This document shows, piece by piece, positions 17,026-25,407 of a stretch of DNA of 64,000 nt. The position numbers and the translations under genes were made by a program. Each line of letters opens with the position of its first letter. Position 1 is the stretch's first letter. The notes under the pieces are model-generated. The model was not told the origin of the DNA. It did no database searches and was given only the letters and a program-made list of their open reading frames with translations. The stretch is from Faecalicatena absiana (GTDB lineage: Bacteria > Bacillota > Bacilli > Lactobacillales > Lactobacillaceae), in assembly GCA_017309015.1 (NCBI GenBank), contig JAEDAG010000003.1:25417-89416 (forward strand). Direction: 5' to 3'.

Positions 17026-17298
17026 GGAATCAGCTTACATCCATTCTTTCTAATGGATTGTGTGGTAACACCATTAAAGACCTTGATGGTTTTTTCTGTC
17101 CACTTAAATGTTCAACTTAAATTTTACAATCTGCCTTAACCATACAGGCCTTAGCAAGTCATGCTTTCATCCTGTTGTCCTTACTAACCACAAAATGTAA
17201 CAAAACAGACAAAAAACTGCAATTTACCAGGAAGAAATCCCATAAATTGCAGTTTTTCACTCTTTTAGGTTCCGTAGTGTAATATTGTCGTAATCAGC
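17026..17298. other. Non-coding AT-rich gap with terminator
   Basis: No gene recognised. It holds a strong palindrome at 17212-17257 (a 15-bp stem built on aaaactgcaattta) that is the likely terminator of the leftward GH70 gene, and unassigned sequence between two mobile-element remnants. Confidence 0.6.
17212..17257 (-). terminator. Terminator of the GH70 gene
   Basis: 15-bp perfect stem (17212-17226 with 17243-17257), 16-base loop, T-rich end on the minus strand. Confidence 0.75.
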
Positions 17299-20200
17299 TT
17301 AGGAAAGCTTGATTTTTTTTAGGAAAGCCTGATTCTTTAATTCCTGTTGAACATAGTAATCACTCGATCCCATCTGTTCTGGAAGGATCGTCTTAAACTT
17401 ATCGTTATTACCACCATCCAGGTAAGCGTAATCGCCATTAGGTAATTTCACAGCTAAACCAATTCCAATATTTTGAAGTGATGTACCGTTTTGGTATTTA
17501 GCAGACCACTTAGTAATATGAGTAGTTGGATCAGGAGCTACGCCGGTAGAAATGGCCCTTGTGGTGAACAAGTCAGGATACTTGGACTGTAACTCTGACA
17601 GATACTTACCACCATAAGTTTCCTGTCCGTTTCCACCACCGGCTGTGTATGCAAAGTAGATTTGATTAGCATATGTCTTACCATTGACGTAAATCTGCGT
17701 TCCACGATCGTTAGCTCTGGTAACCGTTACTGCTTCTTGATCGGAAAAGCCAATCATCTGGTTCATAACAATATCTTCCTGAACCTTTAAGCCAGCGCTA
17801 TGCAAAGCGGCAATCGCGTTTGCTAATTCTTCACCACTTCCATACTTGGTTGGATTAGCATTAGTCCCTAGGTTATAGCGATCAGTTATAGAATAACCTT
17901 CGTTATAGCGACTCATACCAAACGGTGTGTAAGCAGGGGCCATCCAGAAGTCAGTGATTCCCAGGTTGTTAAAGAGCGCAGCGTTTTTGGCAATAATATT
18001 ATATGCATGATTCTCTGTACTTGTTGGTTCAGGTTGATACAAACTAAAGTCTTCATAGATCATATGAGAATCAAGTGCAGCATTAGATTCGAAGATCTTA
18101 TTACTATCCGCTGAAACAGTGGCGGCATTAGTAGTAACATCCTGATTTCCAGAAACAACTGGGACCCACACACCAAGATATCCACTTACATAAGGATTGC
18201 TGTATCCCTTAACAGTAACCTTCAAAATACCATTATCATCAGTTGTTAAGGTCTCTGGATTTTCAGCACCAGCAGCATTATATGTTAAACCATTATCCGT
18301 TGTGTCAAGCAAGTTACGATACTGCTCATTAGCATGGGCACGACCCATATTAATAGAAATTGTTTGCTCTGCCATTTGTGGATTGTTACCAACGATAACT
18401 GCCATTCCACTCGTTCGACTCAAACTATCAGTACCCTCACTATTAGCATTAGCAACGCCCTTACCATAACGAACGCTTGCAATTAAGTTATCGCTAAGCT
18501 TGGTCATTGTTTGTCCGCCGCTAACAAATTGTTTCCGTGCCTTCATTAACGTCGTAATTGCATCATAGTAGATCGACTTTTCCTGCATATATTGTGCAGT
18601 TTCGTTGTAAAGATCACCATAGTAAATCTGCGGTACAGTATCTTTGTTGCTTAGAAGAATTGCATATTGTGCTGGAACGTTATACTGAGCATACTGCTTA
18701 TCGGTCTTCTTTTGATCAGCATAAAACTCTTGCCAAGCTTTGTTAGCATATTCTGCTTTATATGCTGATCCCATAATGTAAGCTATGCCAGGATGGTCTT
18801 TAATAATTAACCTATTAATCAAGTTCTTGCGTTGATCATGGTTAGTGACAAATGACCAGTTTGGAGTAGCTTCATTTTCCGTAACGTCATTTTGCCGGTT
18901 AACAATACTATTAGTAACCAGAGCACCAATATTATCACGATTGTTAGCACGTCCGAGGACATTTTCTAAAGTATAGAATTCTCCAGAATCCATGTACAAT
19001 TGTGGATTACCCTTCTTGTTCAACATCCGGGCAGCACCTGAATGGTATCCTTCGTTATAGCTTAAGTGATTATTAGCATTTTGCGGGTTACCCTTCATAT
19101 GGTACATATCATTCATTAATTGTCCCATCTGGTCGAGCACATCAGCATTAATATTATCAGCAGCATCAATCCGGAAACCGTCAAAATTACCATCCCGGTT
19201 ATAACCCATCAGCTTACCATAATTTAACAAGAAGTATTCCCAGTTAAGGTTCTCAGCTTGTACTACCGGATTAGAGTTATCAATATCATTTCCAACCAAT
19301 AACTCAGGACTGTTATCGCTATTATCATTACCAGTTTGGTTATTGATCGTACGGTTCATTAAGCGATACTTACTATCAGCGTAACTAGTATTACCTCTAC
19401 GTTGATCTTTTGAATCATTATTAACGAAGATTAATTGATCGTCATCTACAGTTCCGCTTTCATTAGGCTTATAATTTGGCACGCTCTGCACTGACAATTC
19501 AGATGAAGCCGATAGTTCAGGAACAGTAGCTGCAAAACCATTAATGTCATTTGCTAACTTACCCGTTCCCTTATTAGTAGCAATACTTTTTTCAATTACG
19601 TAACGAAGATTTTGTGCTGCCGTGTTAAGAACTGTTGCATCTGTGTCCTTATTAAGCTTTGCTGCCGATGCCTTTGTTAATCCATAATTAGCATTCTCAT
19701 AACCATGATTAACAAAATACTTAATGAATTGTGCCTGAACATCCTTATTTGGCCATGCATACATCAAGATTGGCCGCCAGTCACCAGCCCCGGTCTTGTA
19801 CCATTTCTTACCATCTTGGCTTGTTCCAATTGGTCGGTACCAACCACTGTAGCTAAGGTAGCCATCAACATTGTTAATGGAGTTGGCATCCATCGAATAG
19901 GCCAAGTTATCCCAAGTACCAGCGTCGAGGCTCTTAATAAGCTTGTTTGTCCGCAGATCATAAATATTAAACTTGCCGTTTTCAATTGCCCCACGGACGG
20001 TGACCCTTGCGTCACCGTTACCACCGAAGTAATATAATTTATTGCCTTCTTGATAAGGCCGGTTACGATATTGAACGTGGTCCGCGCCGTAATATTCTAG
20101 CTTGTTCTTGCCGTAATGACGTAAGCCAGTTACTGCGTCACCATTGCTGCCAAAGTAATACCACTTATTTCCCTGACTAGCATAACGATTACGATACTGA

Positions 20201-20895
20201 ACATGATCTTTGCCATAATATTCCAGCTTGTTCTTGCCGTAATGACGTAAGCCAGTTACTGCGTCACCATTGCTGCCAAAGTAATACCACTTATTTCCCT
20301 GACTAACATAACGATTACGATACTGAACATGATCTTTGCCATAATATTTTAGCTTGTTATTACTGTAGTGTCGTAGACCAGTGATAGGTTGTCCATCATT
20401 ACCGTGATTTCGGTTGGCGGCACTCGAAAAAGCCTTGGTAGTAGCGCTTGGGGTAGCAATTACTGCTTTAGTGTTTGAGTTGGCAGTTTTGCTACTCGAA
20501 GCAGCCTTGGTGGTTGTACTTGAGGTAGCGGTTGCTGCTTGGCCCTGATTTTGGGCAGAAGAAGAGGCAGCCTTCGATTCCGTGGTGGTTTCTTGACTGC
20601 CGTTGTCAGTTGCCGCGGGAGTTTCTGCAGTCTTGCCTGCATCTGCATTGGCATTATTGTCTTCTGTCTGCTTGGTACTTTCCGTGCCGGCAGCTTTTTC
20701 CGCTGTATTCGTCTGCGTCTGGGCTGCTTGCTCGCTAGCAGTCGTGGTATCAGCCTTTACTTGGCTGCCCGCGCCACTAGCCCAGAACATAGTCATCCCA
20801 AGAAGCACAGACGTCATACCTACGCTAAGCTTTCTTAAGGACCATCTTTGCTTTTCGCTAGATGGTTCATTCATCATTTTCTTTCTTGAATTCAT
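17299..20895 (-). CDS. GH70 alpha-glucanotransferase, GtfB-like motifs, C-terminally short
   Basis: A secreted 1198-residue glucan-synthesising enzyme. A long YSIRK-like signal (RWSLRKLSVGMTSVLLGM) is followed by a Ser/Thr/Ala/Gln-rich linker (~50-165). Three 42-residue glucan-binding repeats (172-297, TGLRHYG...WYYFGSNGDAV) and a circularly permuted GH70 core complete it. Motif II FDGFRIDAADNI gives nucleophile Asp577, motif III NHLSYNEGYHSG gives acid/base Glu615 with Tyr617, and motif IV SFVTNHDQRKN gives Asp687. Motif I QEDIVMNQM lies at 1039-1047. Sucrose-type enzymes carry a Trp in motif III and WVPDQ in motif I; the pattern here matches GtfB-type enzymes that act on starch/maltodextrins. 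It ends about 150 residues after motif I without a domain V. AT-richer than its surroundings and flanked by IS remnants. Confidence 0.85.
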   Translation of the reverse strand: MNSRKKMMNEPSSEKQRWSLRKLSVGMTSVLLGMTMFWASGAGSQVKADTTTASEQAAQTQTNTAEKAAGTESTKQTEDNNANADAGKTAETPAATDNGSQETTTESKAASSSAQNQGQAATATSSTTTKAASSSKTANSNTKAVIATPSATTKAFSSAANRNHGNDGQPITGLRHYSNNKLKYYGKDHVQYRNRYVSQGNKWYYFGSNGDAVTGLRHYGKNKLEYYGKDHVQYRNRYASQGNKWYYFGSNGDAVTGLRHYGKNKLEYYGADHVQYRNRPYQEGNKLYYFGGNGDARVTVRGAIENGKFNIYDLRTNKLIKSLDAGTWDNLAYSMDANSINNVDGYLSYSGWYRPIGTSQDGKKWYKTGAGDWRPILMYAWPNKDVQAQFIKYFVNHGYENANYGLTKASAAKLNKDTDATVLNTAAQNLRYVIEKSIATNKGTGKLANDINGFAATVPELSASSELSVQSVPNYKPNESGTVDDDQLIFVNNDSKDQRRGNTSYADSKYRLMNRTINNQTGNDNSDNSPELLVGNDIDNSNPVVQAENLNWEYFLLNYGKLMGYNRDGNFDGFRIDAADNINADVLDQMGQLMNDMYHMKGNPQNANNHLSYNEGYHSGAARMLNKKGNPQLYMDSGEFYTLENVLGRANNRDNIGALVTNSIVNRQNDVTENEATPNWSFVTNHDQRKNLINRLIIKDHPGIAYIMGSAYKAEYANKAWQEFYADQKKTDKQYAQYNVPAQYAILLSNKDTVPQIYYGDLYNETAQYMQEKSIYYDAITTLMKARKQFVSGGQTMTKLSDNLIASVRYGKGVANANSEGTDSLSRTSGMAVIVGNNPQMAEQTISINMGRAHANEQYRNLLDTTDNGLTYNAAGAENPETLTTDDNGILKVTVKGYSNPYVSGYLGVWVPVVSGNQDVTTNAATVSADSNKIFESNAALDSHMIYEDFSLYQPEPTSTENHAYNIIAKNAALFNNLGITDFWMAPAYTPFGMSRYNEGYSITDRYNLGTNANPTKYGSGEELANAIAALHSAGLKVQEDIVMNQMIGFSDQEAVTVTRANDRGTQIYVNGKTYANQIYFAYTAGGGNGQETYGGKYLSELQSKYPDLFTTRAISTGVAPDPTTHITKWSAKYQNGTSLQNIGIGLAVKLPNGDYAYLDGGNNDKFKTILPEQMGSSDYYVQQELKNQAFLKKIKLS
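20041..20391 (-). repeat. Tandem 126-bp repeats encoding glucan-binding modules
   Basis: Three in-frame copies of a 42-codon unit (TGLRHY...YYG...QYRNR...WYYFG) in the GH70 gene. The first two are almost identical in DNA, so copy number could change by recombination. Confidence 0.8.
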
Positions 20896-20953
20896 ACTCT
20901 GATGCGTCTCCTAATTTTTCTAAGAAGTTATTTGCATATACTAATACACTGTA

Positions 20954-20981
20954 ATTATATAACTGGCATTTCTTTATTCAA
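20954..20981 (-). promoter_or_regulatory. Promoter of the GH70 gene
   Basis: On the minus strand TTGAAT (20976-20981), 16 bp, TATAAT (20954-20959). The -35 box abuts the IS982 copy. AGGAG lies 12 bases before the ATG. Confidence 0.65.
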
Positions 20982-20984
20982 AAA

Positions 20985-21826
20985 CAGAAAGAAGCCCTTA
21001 CAATGTTGAACCAACTACAGATTAAACGTTATAGTCACCGTTTGCAAGTAGAATTTAGAACTTTGTCGAAAATCTGCAAGAAACTTTATTACAAGTACGC
21101 CCCATCTCGGTTAACTCACCGCCGCAATGCCAGTCTGGTAAAGGTTCCAGACTACGAAATCATTGCATTACTTGTCTGGCAAGCTGAGGAAGGTATATCT
21201 TCTCAGCGCAGATTTGCCCGTTGCTGGGGACTTTGTGGTCTTTCTAGGTCTCGTTTTAATCGCAGGGCTAGAGCGCTTCTTGGCATCACTGCTCAGATCG
21301 TCAACGATCTGAAGTCAAGAGTCGATCTGTTTGTATATGATCATTGACAGTCTACCCATGCCTTTGTGTCAGCCAATTAGAAACCGCAGAGCTAAGGTGT
21401 TTGAAGGAACAGCCAACATTGGCTATAACTCAACCAAAAAGTTTTACTACTACGGTTTTAAAGGCCACGTATCTCAAGACGGGTATGTTCTTGGCTATGT
21501 AATCACCAAGGCATCAATCCACGATGCAAAAGAAGCAGAAGAGCTGATTCTCAGTACCCGTCCCGAAGGGCACTTTATCTTAGGCGATGAAGGTTATATA
21601 GGCAAACGACTGCACGATGCCCTCAAGATAGACGGTTATATACAGTGGACACCTTATCGGAAAAATATGAAGGGTGCTAAGCAGCATAACAAAAGAGAGC
21701 TAATGGCAATTCGCAGAACAATCGAGAGTGTGTTTTCAGTACTAAAGTACTACGGAATTGAAAATATACTTGCAAGAAGTGTAGATGGTTTCCAACAAAC
21801 TGTCGAGATAATTGTACTAACTTACT
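20985..21826 (+). mobile_element. IS982-family element, frameshifted and 3'-truncated
   Basis: Carries a nearly full IS982-type transposase broken in two frames and lacking its 3' end. The coding sequence stops matching the family at about 21825, immediately after a TTAC, where a palindromic sequence begins. No clear terminal inverted repeats are visible, so both ends are probably lost. Confidence 0.75.
21003..21826 (+). pseudogene. IS982-family transposase, frameshifted
   Basis: Frame one (from ATG 21003) encodes MLNQLQIKRYSH to LKSRVDLFVYDH and stops at about 21345. The remainder continues in the next frame from about 21331: MIIDSLPMPLCQPIRNRRAK, GEGY-like DEGYIGKRL, and RRTIESVFSVLKYYGIE. 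The first catalytic Asp is in IIDSLP and the last acidic residue in IESVFS, so the DDE core is intact apart from a one-base-type frameshift near 21330. The C-terminus after VEIIVLTY is replaced by unrelated residues. Functional only if the frameshift were bypassed, for which there is no slippery sequence. Confidence 0.8.
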
Positions 21827-21934
21827 TAAACTTCCCACTTACAAAAGTGGGAAGTTTAAGTTACAACTCAAAAAATATTATCTTAAACTTCGAAAAAAGC
21901 CGTAATAGTAGGCTTCTTAGACATTGAGTTGTAA
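21825..21934. repeat. Nested palindromes (possible IS200/IS605-type end or small palindromic element)
   Basis: A perfect 16-bp hairpin (21825-21840 with 21845-21860, loop acaa) begins just after TTAC. It is followed by a second structure in which ttacaactca (21861-21870) pairs with tgagttgtaa (21925-21934) around an inner aagcc/ggctt stem. Confidence 0.6.
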
Positions 21935-22238
21935 AATCCTGGGAAGTTAGCATTAAAGGACTTGCCCAGCTCTGAGAGAGCTGGGCAAGAAAAAAATCGT
22001 ACCGTCAAACAGCAGCCAATGCGGCTTGGCGGAATCGTCGGAGGGGGCACTTCCGTGATAAATAGACTGACCTCTGTTTTTGCACTGCTGTTCAGCTTGC
22101 TGGACAGAACCAGTAAAAAAGCAGGCTTGGCTTCGGTCAAGCCTGCTTGCAAGAATAAGTTGGTCGTTCTCAGAAGCTGTAGGCTGCGCGTGAGCACTAG
22201 CCTATAAAGAAACCCCCGACCTTGGTCGGGGGAGCATG
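21935..22238. other. Non-coding gap with several hairpins
   Basis: No gene recognised. Contains an inverted repeat cttgcccagctc/gagctgggcaag (about 21960-21988), a hairpin aagcaggcttg/caagcctgctt (about 22120-22150), and the terminator at 22213-22232. The sequence between the first two is GC-richer than the adjacent IS and has no homologue I recognise. Confidence 0.5.
22210..22234 (-). terminator. Terminator of the OLD-family gene
   Basis: Minus strand CCCCCGACC / GGTCGGGGG with a short loop, followed by TTTCTTT. Confidence 0.8.
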
Positions 22239-23768
22239 TCATGGCAGTTGGTCCATAAAATGATCGATCTTTAAGAAAAATTCTACCAATTCGCGGTGGT
22301 CCTGCCCATCCCGCTGGTAGTGGTCTTGCAGATCAGCTAAAGTCATGTTTTCCATCAGCTTTGAGGCCGTCTTGTCCTTGGCCCAGCTGCAATGGCGCTT
22401 TTCCATCAGATTGTACATGTGCAGCTTGACGTCCTCATACGGCGCGAACTTCAGCACCTGGCCATCCTCTTTAAAGACCAGGTAGTTTTCAATTTCCCGC
22501 TTAAAAGTCGCGTGAACGTGGCTCTTGTTTTGCGGGTACTTATTCTCAATCCGCCTGAGGTGCCGGCGGCTTTGGTCAGCTTCCGGCGTCCCCTTGTCAG
22601 AGTCGATCATGATGAACCAGGGCTCATTCAGCCGGGAAAAAAGGTCAAAATTGAGCCAGGAGATCAGACTCCCGCATCCCCCAACCGGCAGGATAAACAG
22701 CCCCTTCTGGCTGAAAGTCTGATCAACCAGGCCTGCTTCATACATCCATTGGTTGACTTTGGTCACGAAACGGACGTCTTCTTGCCCTTCCACCAGCAAG
22801 ACGCAGCGCGACTGGACGGCCCGCTGGTCGGCTTCAACGCCCAGATTCTTCTGGGCTTCCTCCAGCACCTCTTCCTCTTGCAGGAATTCCCGCTGGCCAG
22901 CCACCTGCTTGACCATCCGGGCTCCTTCCAGGGGCAACAGGCCCATCAAGTAAGGCGTATGCGGAATCAGGATGACCTGCTTGCCTTTAGCGACCAATTT
23001 CAAGGCGGCTTGGGCCAGCTTGTCCTCCTCTTCCTTTGTCAGGTTGTTTTCTTCAAAGGCGTAGATGACGTTCTCGATATTGGCATTCTCGCTTTGGGCC
23101 AGCATGAAAGCCAAGACGATCCGGCTGCTTGTCTGCAGGCTGCTTTCCTCAATCGTAGTCTGCCGCTTGATCATTTCCGCCAAGTTCTGTTCCTTGAAGA
23201 CAAAGTTGGGTTTTGATCCTGGTGCCAGCTCCTGGTAATTGGCCAAAACCTGGGACAGGTTGCGGCCGACTCTGGCGTCCAGAAAGTCTTGAACTTCCTT
23301 GATCTCCTGGCGCTTGTCGCGGATGGCGCTGCGGACGACGAAATTCAAGGGGCTGGTCGCTTTTGACTCTTCGTCAAAGAAGACATACAAGGGCAAGCCG
23401 CTGACCAGCTCCCGGTAGTGGCCGAGATTGTCTGAGTTGACTTCCTGAAAGGCTTGGCCAGTCCGTTCCTTAAAATAGTCCTTTTCAGCCAGATAATTCT
23501 TCAGGTCAAAGACCTTCTTGACCGTCAGCTGGTCAAACGTGCAGGAAATGGCGATTTCCCAGTCGCCTCGGTCCAGGGCCTCCTGGTTCAAGTCCTGCAG
23601 CTTCAAGGGCCGCTTGGCGGCAGAGCCGTTGAAGAAGATGTCCAAGGCCCGCAGCACGGTCTTCTTGCCGGCTTCATTCTGCCCCAGCAAGGTCGTCAGC
23701 GGGTCCAATTTCAGGTCAAGGTGCCGGTAGCCACGAAAATTGCGCAGGTGCAAGCCAGTTAAAAACAT
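22239..23768 (-). CDS. OLD-family ATPase with Toprim nuclease domain
   Basis: A 509-residue cytosolic protein of the overcoming-lysogenization-defect (OLD) class: an N-terminal ABC-type ATPase and a C-terminal Toprim domain. The start FLTGLHLRNFRGYRHLDLKL is typical of SMC/RecF/OLD ATPases. The P-loop is GQNEAGKKT (29-37), with Lys36 where Ser/Thr normally follows the P-loop lysine. A degenerate Walker B (VIYAFEENN) lies at 234-242. The Toprim glutamate is in LLVEGQED (Glu327) and the Toprim DxD in MIDSDKG (Asp389, Asp391). OLD proteins are nucleases often tied to phage defence. There is no UvrD-like partner next to it, so it is not a Gabija pair. It sits beside an IS-rich island. Confidence 0.8.
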   Translation of the reverse strand: MFLTGLHLRNFRGYRHLDLKLDPLTTLLGQNEAGKKTVLRALDIFFNGSAAKRPLKLQDLNQEALDRGDWEIAISCTFDQLTVKKVFDLKNYLAEKDYFKERTGQAFQEVNSDNLGHYRELVSGLPLYVFFDEESKATSPLNFVVRSAIRDKRQEIKEVQDFLDARVGRNLSQVLANYQELAPGSKPNFVFKEQNLAEMIKRQTTIEESSLQTSSRIVLAFMLAQSENANIENVIYAFEENNLTKEEEDKLAQAALKLVAKGKQVILIPHTPYLMGLLPLEGARMVKQVAGQREFLQEEEVLEEAQKNLGVEADQRAVQSRCVLLVEGQEDVRFVTKVNQWMYEAGLVDQTFSQKGLFILPVGGCGSLISWLNFDLFSRLNEPWFIMIDSDKGTPEADQSRRHLRRIENKYPQNKSHVHATFKREIENYLVFKEDGQVLKFAPYEDVKLHMYNLMEKRHCSWAKDKTASKLMENMTLADLQDHYQRDGQDHRELVEFFLKIDHFMDQLP

Positions 23769-23839
23769 GATTGTTCTCCTTTTTCATAGGTTGCTTGTTC
23801 TTCCTTACCGTTTACCTCAATTATACGATTTCCGGACAT

Positions 23840-23876
23840 TAAAAAGCCGGCAGAAGCAGCGATTCTGTCGGCTTTT
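23840..23876 (-). terminator. Terminator after the CpsB-like gene
   Basis: Minus strand AAAAGCCGACAGAA pairs with TTCTGCCGGCTTTTT, T run at the end. Confidence 0.8.
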
Positions 23877-23893
23877 CGTCTTTAGTTGTCTTG

Positions 23894-24670
23894 TTAAAAG
23901 AGGCCCAGGAACTTCTTGCGCTTCTTTGGCAAAGGCTGCCAGTTCATCTTGACCAAGTCGCCGTTGACGACCGCGCGGGCGTTATTGATGAATTCCTCCC
24001 GCTTGCTTTCGCCAAATTCCTTGGCCAGCTTGTCCAAGGCAGCCTTCATCTGGTACTCGCGCCTTGGCAGATCGTGGGCGTCACTGGCAAAGAAGGCGCA
24101 TTGGCCAGCCTTGATGAAGGCCCGGCTGCAGTCTTCGATTTTCTTGCCGAAGATGCCCGTATATGAGCTGGCCGTTACTTGCACCAGGCAGCCCATTTCA
24201 ATGAAAGTCTGCAATAATTCTGGATTATCCAAAATTTCATTGTTTCTTTCCGGGTGCACCACGATCGGCACGATGCCGCGGCTGGTCAGCTCATAGACCA
24301 TGTTCTTGGCGTAGTGGGGCACGGCGTTGCTTGGAAATTCCAGCAGCATGTAGGTGTTGTCCTCATCCAGGAACAAAATGTCATCATCGTCCAAGGCCTG
24401 CGGCAAGCCGCCTGACAGTCTGACCTCATGGCCTGGGAAGACCGTCAAGGGAATGCCGGCCGCGTCAAGCCGCTGCTGGTATTCTTCAGTCAGCTTGATG
24501 ACGTCTTCCTTGTGATTCAAGTAGCGGCCGTTTAAAGTGTGCGGGGTGCAGACCGCGTGGGTGATGCCATCAGCCACGGCGTCCTGGGCCAGCTTCAAGG
24601 AAGTCCCCCAATCCTTTGAGCCGTCGTCAATGCCCGGCAAAATATGACAGTGAATATCAACAAGTACCAT
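23894..24670 (-). CDS. CpsB/YwqE-type PHP-fold tyrosine-protein phosphatase
   Basis: A manganese-dependent phosphotyrosine phosphatase of 258 residues that normally resets the BY-kinase controlling capsule/EPS assembly. It starts with the metal-binding motif DIHCHILPGIDDGS (residues 5-18) and continues with HAVCTPHTLNGRY, PGHEVRL, VHPERN and ASDAHD, which supply the rest of the metal site. Oddly, it stands 11-20 kb from the EPS genes and no tyrosine kinase gene lies in the window. Its partner is therefore elsewhere, or it has another role. No membrane segment. Confidence 0.88.
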   Translation of the reverse strand: MVLVDIHCHILPGIDDGSKDWGTSLKLAQDAVADGITHAVCTPHTLNGRYLNHKEDVIKLTEEYQQRLDAAGIPLTVFPGHEVRLSGGLPQALDDDDILFLDEDNTYMLLEFPSNAVPHYAKNMVYELTSRGIVPIVVHPERNNEILDNPELLQTFIEMGCLVQVTASSYTGIFGKKIEDCSRAFIKAGQCAFFASDAHDLPRREYQMKAALDKLAKEFGESKREEFINNARAVVNGDLVKMNWQPLPKKRKKFLGLF

Positions 24671-24698
24671 AATTTAGCTCCTCACTAACTATTTTTCT

Positions 24699-25376
24699 CT
24701 ACAAATCGTATACGTGCTTTCCTGGATGCAGGTCCTGCCAGTCCTGGGCAAAGCCGGCAACCGCGGCAGAAATGGCCGGATTGGCAAAGGCACTGGCGAC
24801 CACGTCAACGCCAACCGTTACCGCTTGGGCGCCAGCATCCAAGGCATCGGTCACCTCTTGCACGTTGTGAAAGCTGGCCGCCAGGATCTTGCTCTTGGAG
24901 CCGGTCCGCTTGCCAGTCTTGGCCACGTTAGCAATCACTTGCTTGGCGTCAACGTTTTGGTTGACCATGCGGTTGAAGTATGGGGCCATGTAGTCAACTT
25001 TCGCCATCATGGCCTGATACATTTGAAACTCTGAGTAGATGGCCGTGGCCGTAATATGAACGCCTTTTCTCTTTAAAAGCTTCATGGCCTTTAAGCCTTC
25101 TGGCGTGGTTGGCACCTTGATGTAAACGGATTGATCGACTTCCTGGAGAATCCTTGCCGCGTCCTTGACCATTTCTTCCGCGCTTTCGCCCACGACTTGG
25201 ACGTGCAGGCACTTGGCCGTGCCGATGATCTTCCGGATCGCGCGCAAGCGGTCAAAGACGTCTACGGCAGCCGCCTTTTTCAAAATCGTGGGGTTGGTCG
25301 TGATCCCGCTTAATTGCAAATGATCATTCCAATATTCAATGGCAGCTAAATCTGCCGTATCAAGCATGAATTCCAT
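24699..25376 (-). CDS. Transaldolase / fructose-6-phosphate aldolase (TalC/FSA type)
   Basis: A class I aldolase TIM barrel, 225 residues, transferring a dihydroxyacetone unit between sugar phosphates. Signatures are FMLDTADLAAIEYW, SGITTNPTILKK and YIKVPTTPEG, with the Schiff-base Lys at residue 87. It belongs to the short TalC/FSA subfamily; FSA and true transaldolase cannot be separated by eye. It is just upstream (28 bases) of the CpsB-like gene in the same direction and downstream of the VanZ-like gene, so the three may share a transcript. Confidence 0.9.
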   Translation of the reverse strand: MEFMLDTADLAAIEYWNDHLQLSGITTNPTILKKAAAVDVFDRLRAIRKIIGTAKCLHVQVVGESAEEMVKDAARILQEVDQSVYIKVPTTPEGLKAMKLLKRKGVHITATAIYSEFQMYQAMMAKVDYMAPYFNRMVNQNVDAKQVIANVAKTGKRTGSKSKILAASFHNVQEVTDALDAGAQAVTVGVDVVASAFANPAISAAVAGFAQDWQDLHPGKHVYDL

Positions 25377-25407
25377 TTCTCTTTCCTGTCTTTCTGCTTT
25401 CCCTGCC

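Noticed and set aside
21003..21400. Programmed frameshift in the IS982 transposase
   Set aside because: IS982 transposases are normally made from one frame and no slippery heptamer is visible at the junction; a disabling indel is simpler.
21935..22210. Small gene in the hairpin-rich gap
   Set aside because: Open frames on both strands have no ribosome binding site or recognisable domain; the structure is better read as non-coding.
22239..23768. Gabija defence system
   Set aside because: Only the OLD/GajA-like gene is present; no UvrD-like GajB lies next to it. The HelD-like gene is 11 kb away and belongs to another family.
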